Position numbers and translations under genes: made by a program. From Paraescarpia echinospica (taxonomy: Eukaryota; Annelida; Polychaeta; Sabellida; Siboglinidae): 64,000 nucleotides of DNA. Below the pieces are notes generated by a model. The model had not been told where the DNA came from. It ran no database searches and worked only from the letters and a program-made list of their open reading frames with translations. Where the stretch lies: NCBI GenBank assembly GCA_020002185.1, contig CM034541.1:48993480-49057479 (forward strand), in the 5' to 3' direction. Position 1 is the first letter of the stretch. The number at the start of each line of letters is the position of its first letter. This document shows, in pieces, positions 11,401-23,400 of this stretch.

Positions 11401-14400
11401 AAGTTGACACACATTGGGGTGGGTGCTGAAGCCGACACACATTGGGGTGGGTGCTGAAGCTGACACACATTGGGGTGGGTGCTGAAGCTGACACACATTG
11501 GGGTGGGTGCTGAAGCTGACACACATTGGGGTGGGTGCTGAAGCTGACACACTGAAGCTGACACACATTGGGGTGGGTGCTGAAGCTGACACACATTGGG
11601 GTGCTGGCTGCTGAAGCTTACACATTGGGGTGGCACACATTGGGGTGGGTGCTGAAGCTGACACACATTGGGGTGGGTGCTGAAGCTGACACACATTGGG
11701 GTGGGTGCTGAAGCTGACACACATTGGGGTGGGTGCTGAAGCTGACACACATTGGGGTGGGTGGAAGTGCTGAAGCTGACACACATTGGGGTGGGTGCTG
11801 AAGCTGACACACATTGGGGTGAGTGCTGAAGCTGACACACATTGGGGTGGGTGCTGAAGCTGACACACATTCGGGTGGGTGCTGAAGCTGACACACATTG
11901 GGGTGGGTGCTGAAGCTGACACACATTGGGGTGGGTGCTGAAGCTGACACACATTGGGGTGAGTGCTGAAGCTGACACACATTGGGGTGGGTGCTGAAGC
12001 TGACACACATTGGGGTGGGTGCTGAAGCTGACACACATTGGGGTGGGTGCTGAAGCTGACACACATTGGGGTGGGTGCTGAAGCTGACACACATTGGGGG
12101 TGGGTGCTGAAGCTGACACACATTGGGGTGGGTGCTGAAGCTGACACACATTGGGGTGGGTGCTGAAGCTGTCACACATTGGGGTGGGTGCTGACGCTTA
12201 CACACATTGGGGTGGATACTGAAGGTGACACACATTGGGGTGGGTGCTGAAGCTGACACACATTGGGGTGGGTGCTGAAGCTGACACACATTGGGGTGGA
12301 TACTGAAGGTGACACACATTGGGGTGGGTGCTGAAGCTGACACACATTGGGGTGGGTGCTGAAGCTGTCACACATTGGGGTGGGTGCTGACGCTGACACA
12401 CATTGGGGTGGATACTGAAGGTGACACACATTGGGGTGGGTGCTGAAGCTGTCACACATTGGGGTGGGTGCTGAAGCTGACACACATTGGGGTGGATACT
12501 GAAGGTGACACACATTGGGGTGGGTGCTGAAGCTGACACACATTGGGATGGGTGCTGATGCTGACACACATTCAATTCAACTGATGTATCCGCTATGTCG
12601 TCGTTTGCCTGTCATAATCAAAAGTTTGCACGTGACTGTCGTCAAGCTTTGCCTTTGCCAACAGTGTTGATAATGCCTGTATATGTGAATTAAATTACTA
12701 TTGCTGCAAGACATCTGATAAATCAAAACGTCCTGCATACAGTTGTCATATTAAAAACTTAGCCTTCTGTTTTTGTCATAAAGAAACACTTTTGGGATAA
12801 TTTCAAAAAATATACAAAAGAATGTCTGAGCCCACCACATGTTTGGCACCCATTTTTTTATGGCTTGATAATTTTTGTTAGGCAGCAGGTCATGTGAGGG
12901 ATAAGTCAACTCTTTTTTTTCAATTGAACAAATTAGATGTACATATGTACAAATGATAGATTTCAAATGGAAAGGGAGAAATTTGAAGTGCACTGCTCAT
13001 TAGGCACTTTACCCCAACATCAATATAACATGTGCATCATATTAATAGTGAACATAAATGTGTCGTATAATTTTAGTAACTAATGAATATACATGAAATG
13101 CAAAAGTGAAATCTACTCCACTTTCCTTAACAATAAACAATTTAGTTACACTAATTTGTACTCATCAAGAACATATTTTTTTAGATTTCTAATAGTAATC
13201 AGATTTTTTATATAATCATCTTAGCAATTCCACAATTTACTATCATACACAGATTTACACTTACACATCGAAAACACCTGTTCAAAGTAACATAATTTTC
13301 ATCAACAGCCACATAAGAATATTTCATGAAACCTAAACATGAAAACAATCATCTACAGCCACTTTTTGTTTTCACCAAATATGGTTATGTTTCCTGTTTT
13401 GCGAAAGACAACCACTTATCATGAGCCTAGGACTGGTACATCTGATGAACCAAAAACACACTGGTAGATTCTGACAGTATTTCTCATTTACTGGAAAGTA
13501 AACTATCGAACTTACCCAACATCAATCAAATCCCATAGCCACGTTTCAGGAAAGTAGTTCCGGATTTCGACAGCGGGTTCAAAGGGTACACCAGATTTTT
13601 TTACTACGACTGTGTTTTCCCCCTCCATTGGCACTGGCGCAGATGCTGAATCTATGTAAGAATATACATAAATATTTCAGAATCACAGATTTATCACCGA
13701 TAAATTAGCAAGCCTATTTAATGTGACTTGCTGCAGAAAATGCTATTAGGCATGATTGGATATGGGGACGGTTTTTTAACAAGTGGTTCTCTGTGTCTTG
13801 CAATGTTTAACCTTATAACATTATTAGGTACAGTTGATATTTGATGAAGTTGTTTAATAGTTGAATTATTGTTTAGATATTATTTCAGTTTACAGATAAT
13901 AGCAACATTGAAAAATAAAGTAGCAAATCATAACTATTGAGTTCCCATCAATAGTCACGACTCAAAAAAATCCACATTTATTATCTAACAAGAACAAGGT
14001 TTGAATAAATGTTGAAAATAAACTGTAACTATGTTTGAGAATTTCACATGCTGGTTATGACATTATGAAGCTCATTTCACTTCTACATGTTTAACGTTAG
14101 TTGTTTTCCTTAATCAGGTATTGTCTAAAGCCACAAGTTCACCAACACTTTGATAGAAGAGTTTGCTAAAAAAGAACAGAAAATAAGATGAAAGGACAGT
14201 GTCCACAGAGATGTACAAAGGGCAGCCGAACACGAGATACAGAAGAACAGTACAGTTTGAGAAGTATCTCGTTACCATAGTTAACATCACCCAAACTGTT
14301 TATAATGTCACGTTTGACCTTTTAGATTTAATTCGCTGGAAATATTAGTTGTTTTTAAGATATGAGGAATACACTGACATAGGCTGGATATGTGGGGAGA

Positions 14401-17400
14401 ATGGGAGGAGAATGATTTAACAACAAGATTTAACAAGATTGCCATCCAGAAAATTACTCTGGATGGCAGGTGGACAAGGAAGCCTTTTGGCTTATCGAGA
14501 GTCCAATACTTTTTATCTACATGTATCCCGCCTTTTTAAGGTGTGTGTCGATTTTATTTTTAAACATATTCACGCTACTAGCACCAACACAATCAGGAGA
14601 TAATCTGTTCCATTCATTTACAGTCCTTTGTGAGAATGAGAACTTTCTTATATCTAATCTACACTGCTCCTTTACTAATGTAGCTTCATGTCCTCTGGTC
14701 CTTCTATTTTTCTTAACTGAGAAAAAAATGTTTCTATCAATATTTTCATAACCATTCAATATTTTAAACACTTCTATGTGATCTCCTCTCAATCTCCTGG
14801 TCTCTAATGTTGTTAAACCACATTCTTTTAAGCGTATTTCGTAACTAAGATCCCTCAGATTTGGTATCATTTTAGTCGCTCTCCTCTGTACTCTTTCTAG
14901 CATATCTATGTCCTTCTTGCGATATGGCCTCCATGCATGTATACAATATTCTAAATGAGGCCTCACTATTGTTTTGTACAGCGGTACTATTAATTCTTTT
15001 TTTTTATACGCTATATTTCGCCTAATTAATCCAAGGATTTGATTTCCCTTTGACGCTGCAATTCCGCACTGCTCTGAAACCTTCATATCAGCACTAATGG
15101 TTAACCCCAAGTCCTTTTCTTTTACAGTAGTACTTAGAACAGTACCCCCCATTTTATATTTTACCTCTTCATTCCCATGACCTGTGTGGAGGCATTTACA
15201 TTTCCCAAAATTGAACAGCATTTGCCACTTTCCAGACCATTTGATCAACCTATCAAGATCATCTTGTAAATGCTGTCTGTCTCCATCACTTTTAATCCTT
15301 CTAAACACTTTTGTATCATCCGCAAATTTTAACACCTTGCTTGTTACATCATCGTCCAAATCGTTGATATATATTAAGAATAATATAGGTCCTAGTACTG
15401 ATCCCTGTGGTACCCCACTCAATACCGATTTCCAGTTTGAAGCCTCCCATCAACTACTACACGTTGTCTTTTGTCATTCAGCCATTTTTCTATCCAGTTT
15501 ATTATACCATTTCCTATGCCATGGGCCTTTAGCTTAAGGAGTAATCTTTGATGTGGTACTTTGTCGAAAGCTTTTTGAAAATCTAAATAGATGATATCTA
15601 CTGGTGATCCCTCATCTACCCACCTAGTGATGTCTTCCAAAAACATAACATATTTGTTAAGCATGACCTCGCTTTTAAAAACCCATGTTGAGATGGGTTT
15701 ACCAAGTTATGTTTAACAAGAAAATCCACCATGTGATCTTTAATTAGTCTTTCTAATAATTTGCAAATCACTGATGTTAAACTCACTGGTCTATAGTTCT
15801 CCGACTTGTTTCTCGAACCTTTTTTAAATAGCGGTATAATGTTTGCCTCTTTCCATTCTAAAGGAACCACTCCCTCTTCTAATGACAAATTGAAAACTGT
15901 TGCAAGCGGTACGCTAATTTGTTCTACAATTTCCAATAGTAGTTTGGGCGGAATCCCGTCCACTCCAGGTGATGTATTATCCTTCATAGCCCTTATTTTC
16001 TTAGCTACCATTTCCGAGGTTACAACTAACTGTCCTAAATAGTCTGAATCTGCCCCCTTGAACTTAGCCTCTGGTACTGGCGGTGAACTAATATCTTCCC
16101 TGGTAAACACTGAACTAAAATACTCATTCAGGTCTTCTGCCATTAAGAATCCCTCTGATATTGTATTTCCAGCACTATCTTCTAGAGGACCGACCTTATC
16201 CTGAACTTTCTGTTTGCTTCGAATATACGCATAAAAACTCTTACTGTCATGTTTTATATTACTAGCTAATTTTTTTTCATAGCTTCTCTTTGAATTTCTA
16301 ATTTCAGCTGTAGCTTGATTAAGTGCTTCTTTATAAATGTTGTAGTCTTCATCATTTCCAGTACATCTATATGACTTCCACATCATTTGTTTATACTTAA
16401 TTTTTCTAATGGCTTCTTTCGATAAGTGTTTCTTTTTAGACCGTTTCCCTTGTTTTTTGAAAGGTACAAATTTATCGACTATGCACTTAATTTCACTATT
16501 TAATGGCTGGCAAAGAAAGCAGAATGGAAGTAAAAGGAGGCCAGGAAGACTTAGACTGTGATGGGAGGACTGTGTAGAGAGACTTGGAAGGATTGGGAGA
16601 GGAGAACGAAAGCAAAAGAGAGCAGAGTGGAGAGAGCAGTGCAAGATAACAGAGAAAAAAGGAGAAAAAAGATAACTGAAATCATGGAAAGGAATCGAGG
16701 CCAGCCTCACCCCTGATGACAGGGAATCGAGGCCAACCTCACCCCTGATGACAGGGAATCGAGGCCAGCCTCACCCCTGATGATAGGGAATCGAGGCCAG
16801 CCTCACCCCTGATGACAGGGAATCGAGGCCAGCCTCACCCCTGATGACAGGGAATCGAGGCCAGCCTCACCCCTGATGACAGGGAATCGAGGCCAGCCTC
16901 ACCCCTGATGACAGGGAATCAAAAGGAGAACAACAACACTAAATTATAATGTCACATGTGACCTTTTTATACAGATGTAATTCACTGGAAATATTAGTTG
17001 TTTTTAACATATGAGGAATACACTAACGTAGGCTGGATATGAAGACAGTTGGTGGAGAGAGTAGTGCAAGATAACAACACTAAATTCAAATTTGATGCAG
17101 TAACAGACAGAGAGAAAGACACAGACAGACAGTAATATTTATTCTGTAGATGCTTAACACACCACATGTTCTACTTACAAGCAACCAAAGAGTGATGATC
17201 AGGTGCACCACCTGAAATTGAAACGTAGGAAACTATCATGTAAACATTAAGAACATAACACATGTTTTACTTATTGTGTGTAGCAGCTGCTTGTGCGAAT
17301 ACCCGACTCGGTCCTGAAATTGTACGTAAGCAATCGTCACGTGACCAGCTTTCAATGTCAACCATATTTTTCAAACCCTGGCTATCTTTTTTATCTTATG

Positions 17401-20400
17401 GACTATAACATATTAATATGCTAATTTTGGAGATATGTAAGTCCTCACAGGCACTGATGGTCACTCGCCTTTTTCTATTTTCACTCCCTTCCATGGACCA
17501 CTGGCCCCTGAACTAGCAACTGGTGATATATGTAACAAAACAAAGGTAGTTATTTGGGTTGCGTTTCCTCAACTTGCTGTGTTAATGAATCTCTTTGAAC
17601 GGATACAAATTGATGAACAATCAATACAGATTCAAGATGGCTGCGTAACACACGTCGCCGAACCAATTACTCTACTGGGTCTGTTGTGTTCCAATGGTAA
17701 GGAGTCACACAAATTCCAACAAAGGGATGTTTGGAGTCCAGAGGGTTTCTTTTGTTTATTCACAGATCATTTTGGAGGGGAAACAATGTCACCGACACGC
17801 ACGCAGCCATTAACACCAAGTTATAACAAAACGGTAAAGAACATGTTCTAATCACACAGGAAAGACTTAAAAATTCACTATGTATAGAACATTTGTAGAC
17901 CCCCAAGGCTGGCTACTTACCCAGCATGCCTCTGGCCATCACTTTCCGGTACATGATTTGGTGACCCTCGCAAGGCCGCGTCTCCAAGGTCAAATCTGAC
18001 ATCACCATTACGCCTACCTCCTGTAATAATGTTACAATGGCAAGTTGTAACATGCTGTCACGTGACACACCCAAGTTATACACACAATATTAAAACAAAG
18101 GTGATACGATCTCAGCAACTCATAGCCTCATTAACTAGGACACACGGCAGCCGCCAGTGACATATGAGGCTTTTGTGTCTTTGGCAGGTCACTCAGATGC
18201 ACATGTGACAGAACAGCAACAAGATTACGAAATATATTGTTCATGGCTCCAAGATTCCATTAGACAACAAGAAATATACTTACTTTGGAGCAATTGTTGA
18301 AAATATGTGACATTTCAACCCATCTACATCAGATCATGTGACATCAGTGGGTGAACAAGATCCGCTGTAGATGGGTCGAAGCGTCGCATATGTTTCAACA
18401 AATACTCCAAAGTAAGTATATTTCTTGCTGTCTAGAAGGAAGATTGTGTTTGTTTTCATATATTGAAAATGTGCAAGAAACAAAAAGAAACTATTTTATT
18501 ATTTTCACATTGTTGTGTTATTATAACTCAATTCGTCCTGTAGATTGTAAATAAATACTGTTTTGAAAGGGGGAAACATTTCATAAGTATTAAACTCCTG
18601 CTTGCTCCTTTTCCACAATAAATGTGAATGCAATCTAAAAATCATGTAGTTATTATGTTATTGTGGAAATAAAATCTATTGTATTTTAAATAAAATAAGC
18701 CATTTCTCTAAAATTTTCCCAAAGCTTTGATTCCCCATGACAACTGCTCAGACAAGTGACAATTCTGGTAGACAAGTAAGTTTTAAAATTGATTTGTCTT
18801 ATTTCTATCACTGCAGGATATACTCACCGTGAAAGCCATCATGGAGTCACCAAAACGTGAGAATCCACCACCAGGGAAGAAGATACTTCGTTTGCGGATG
18901 TGGGGTCTTTGTGCGGGGGCCATGTCCAAGTGACGCTCCGCCTCTACAAAAATAATGCAACATAAATTCACAAATGTACTTTCTGTATATTAATACAATA
19001 ATTTTGTGAGCAGTCTGGCAGCATCTCCTTCCCAGTGCAGAGACCTACTCACCTTTGTCTGTGTCCATTCACTTCCTTCAACCATTGGGCTATCAGGGTG
19101 CACGGTGGATTTAATTGACAGGTAGTCCGTCGGACTAGCTGACTCAGAAACAACTAGTCCTCATATTGTTTTACTAGTCCTTAAAAATCAATCATACTGT
19201 GGTATCATATATGTGTGAGTTATAGCACATAGTAAAAGTGGCTTTATTTCATAAAGAAAACAAGCCGTTTCCCATTTCAATTAAATGTTCAACTAAATGT
19301 GTCATTAATAGAAACAAATACATGTGATTTCGTAGATCCAATTGCAAAGTTATCAGAAGAAATGACTAGTTTAATCAGGGGCAGCAAACAGGAGTCGTAG
19401 ACAAGGCGATTCCAGCAGAATTTGAAGCCTGACGTCGACAAAGGACCGACATTGTCGGACTAAGTTGCATCATTTGCCCTATACTTTTCATTAGCGTTTT
19501 TTTTCCGAAGCTGACTAAACAATCAGTAACATTGCTGGCGTTTGGTAACTTGCTAAAACAATCACCCAATACAGGAATAACGCAACTACCATCACGACGG
19601 GATAGCACGTAACGATGTCAGTAACCCGCGCATGTATGTTTGTCCATCACTCATGGTCGCTAGGTGGCACTACTACGCTAACCGGATGTAAACAGCCGCC
19701 ATTTACATTCACTGCGTTCAGCAAGTTTCCGATCTGACGGTCGTACGGAATATTTAGCTGCCTGTGATAAAATGCTACCTTACTGTCTGATTTTGTTTCA
19801 TTCCATCACAACACCCAACTAGCGTATACATAGCGTAAATTAATTTACATAATAACAGCTAGTCCGATGGGACTGCTCAACTAAACATGGACTAGTCCGA
19901 TCACTGAAACTACTCGTCCGGGACGATCGGACCGGCCTTATTTCGCAGCCTGGGCTATGGTCTATCAATTGGCGATGTATTTCAAGAAAGAAATTTAGAG
20001 TTATTTACTTATGTGTTTGCTGCTCATCCAATATGCTTTGTACCAGTTGTAGAAAAATGGAAGCAGTGAAGTTAAAAAAGTAAAGGTAAGTTCTTCTATA
20101 GTACAGTATCCAGCACTGCTTAAAACGCTTTACACTTTACTCCCTGGCAGATCTGTTCAACTGAACACCATCTCGACTTCTTTGGGAAGCTTTCAACCAT
20201 GCTGCAATTAAAGCACATAAACAAATATCCTCTACTATCCATAGCCAGGGAGTCATTCATACAGCTGAGTGAACTGGAGCAACATAGAGTGAACAAACTT
20301 GCCCAAGGTTCGACACGGCAGCACATGTTTTGAACCCAGGTTCTCTCGATTGAGAGTCCATGTGTAGTGGCGTAAAAATGCCGACATCGTTATTGTGTCG

Positions 20401-23400
20401 ATCGTCAACATCTGACAAAGATTCTTCACTAAAACTATCAAATAATCTGTCCAAAACATACAGTGGTAAATCGCTAGTTGAAGTAATGCCATCCGCCATT
20501 GTGGCCACTGCACATTTTGATAATTCATAATTAAAAACTGTGAAAATCTCTGTAAACTATTATTGAGCGATAATAAACAGTGACCACTGCTGAATAGCTA
20601 ATTTATTCGCCTTGACAACCGTACACAACAAGTGGCTCCACGTAATAGATAATTATGAGTAAAAATGATTTGAATAGCAGACATCGTTAATGCCAAATAC
20701 CCGGCCTATCGTACTGAAGCATCACAGACAGTGAGGCCGGAAATCCGGCCTGCCTTACTGAAATGGTTAATGCTGTCTGTTGACACAAGCCTCTGCCAGT
20801 GACCAATTACAGATTAGTCACAGTTACCATCAAACAATAGCAGGCAGAGAATCTTATCTCCATAGTGGGGTGGGGGGTGGGGTGGGTGTAATACACAATC
20901 AATTGGCACTCTGCCATCCTAGTCCAGACAAAATGTGAACATTTAGCTTTTTGAGAGGCAATGAGGTGCCCTTAGAATGATTCAATCAAATACAAATTTC
21001 TTGTGTACAGTGACAGTACCCTAAGAGACAAAATTAGAGAAAAAGTTATTGAAAAGTTTTTGAAATAACAGAAAAGACAACCTCTGATCCAAGAAAGACA
21101 CAGACTCTGCATGTGACAGATGTTGTAGGAAAAGGGATTAGTTATGTGACGGGGTGTAGCCAGCCAGTTATAAATTGAGCTGCAGGGCTGTTCTCCTGTA
21201 GTAGACAATTTAGTTAGCAAATTTTGCATTTTAGGGCACTACCACATGAAATGTCTATGCAAAATTAGAGAAAAAGTTACTGAAGTTTTTAAAAATATAT
21301 ACAAAATGTGAAAATTTACCAGTTTTTGGGTCCTTTTTTCCATTAGCTGCCCTTAGAATGATTCAATCAAATACAGATTTCTCGTGGCAGTACCCTAAGA
21401 TACATCTATGCAAAATTAGAGAAAACGTTACTGAACGGTTTCTGAGATACGGCAGCTAATGGCGGATGGCGGACGGCAGACGGCGGACGGCAGACGCAGG
21501 GTGATGGCAATAGTCCGTTGGACCTTCGGCCCAAAGGACTAAAAATTGGGGTACGTGAAAAAAAACAGTGCCCACAGCAAACATAAGTTTAATTTGTTGA
21601 GGGCAGTGAACCAGACATTTATAGTTGAAATTAATAATAATAATAAGATAACTTCTATAAGGTATATATAAGGTATATATATATATAAGGTAGGCATTTC
21701 TGTCAAAATCAAAACACTGAGGAGACAAGACCTAGACAGCTGTTTTTGGTTCGGGTGTAGAATAGAGCTGTGCAACCTAACACCTGGTTCACTGTAATGA
21801 ATAGGGCTGTGCAACCTAACACCCGGTTCACTGTGGTGAATAGGGCTGTGCAACCTAACACCCGGTTCACTGTGGTGAATAGGGCTGTGCAAAATAACAC
21901 CTGGTTCACTGTGATGAATAGGGCTGTGCAACCTAACACCCGGTTCACTGTGATGAATAGGGCTGTGCAACCTAACACCCGGTTCACTGTGGTGAATAGG
22001 GCTGTGCAACCTAACACACGGTTCACTGTGATGAATAGGGCTGTGCAAACTAACACCCGGTTCACTGTGGTGAATAGGGCTGTGCAACCTAACACCCGGT
22101 TCACTGTGGTGAATAGGTCTGTGCAACCTAACACCCGGTTCACTGTGATGAATAGGGCTGTGCAACCTAACACCCGGTTCACTGTGATGAATAGGGCTGT
22201 GCAACCTAACACCCGGTTCACTGTGGTGAATAGGGCTGTGCAACCTAACACCCGGTTCACTGTGGTGAATAGGGCTGTGCAACCTAACACCCGGTTCACT
22301 GTGGTGAATAGGGCTGTGCAACCTAACACCCGGTTCACTGTGGTGAATAGGGCTGTGCAACCTAACACCCGGTTCACTGTGGTGAATAGGGCTGTGCAAC
22401 CTAACACCCGGTTCACTGTGGTGAATAGGGCTGTGCAACCTAACACCCGGTTCACTGTGGTGAATAGGGCTGTGCAACCTAACACCCGGTTCACTGTGTT
22501 AGTTATAAATAAAGAAAGACGTACCAAAGTCCCAGTGTCGCTTCCTGTCACAGTAGTTGTCTGGGAGACGTGGCAAGGAGTCCGCCTTGAGGTCGTATTG
22601 GCTCAAGTGCTCAAAAACCTGAAGAGACATTAGGGAATCAGGCCTTGATGCAGGATAACATTTTGTAATCAATTTGTTTTCCTTCAGTTCCTGTCTTTGT
22701 TCCATTTATGCAGGAAAAAGTTTTGACCAGTCCAAAAATGTCTAGGTATATACACATGGAAATACAATCCAGTCCAAACACACACACACATATATATACA
22801 TTTGTATATGTGTAACACACAATTATTAAAACTTAATGGACATATGAATAACAGTGACAGTCAATAATGAGTAAGTTTTTTTCTTTGCACCTCCAATTTT
22901 CACCCATCCAAATTCAATCTTCCACCCATCCAAACATGAACTCAACCCATCCAAATGACGGATGGACAGGTCTCAAGATAAAGCTATGTTGTTCTCCTCT
23001 GCCCCAACAGATGTTCAGTGCATGGATGCAAAGGCTTCGGTGCACGTCTATTGGTTTCTCAAAACTGGCATCAGGCAACACTAATTGCACACAATGTATT
23101 CAGCACATCTACCAAACTGAGATGAAAGATGGGCAAATAAGAAGATCGCAACACCTTGCAACTAAAGCCACACATGCACTATGAATGACCGAACAATTGT
23201 GTCTGCAAGGTGGCAGCAGCAGTATTGCCATTTAGAATGCATTCATTCATGAAAAATTTGTTTTCATGCATGCTTCACTAATGAAAAATGGGTGTGTATA
23301 TTGTGCGTTAATCAGGAACTATATACTGTATATGAATTATACTTGCAACGTAAACATCAAGTATTGAACAAGATTGTAGTATCGATCAATACTGAAGAAA

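Noticed and set aside
10872..12567. Long minus-strand open frames (up to 435 codons) with QLQHPPQCVSASAPTPMC-type repeats
   Set aside because: They lie entirely in the 28-bp tandem array and stay open in all three frames because the unit lacks stops. They sit inside an intron and have no independent promoter or homology.
1..12573. CRISPR-like appearance of regularly repeated units
   Set aside because: The units are contiguous tandem copies without unique spacers, in an animal genome; they are minisatellites.
14470..16042. Plus-strand frames opposite the LINE (for example 15184-15537)
   Set aside because: Antisense shadows of the minus-strand reverse transcriptase.
21539..22633. Repeat proteins on both strands (SEPGVRLHSPIHH and NRAVQPNTRFTVV types)
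   Set aside because: Both strands are open only because the 39-bp unit is a multiple of 3; this is an intronic minisatellite.
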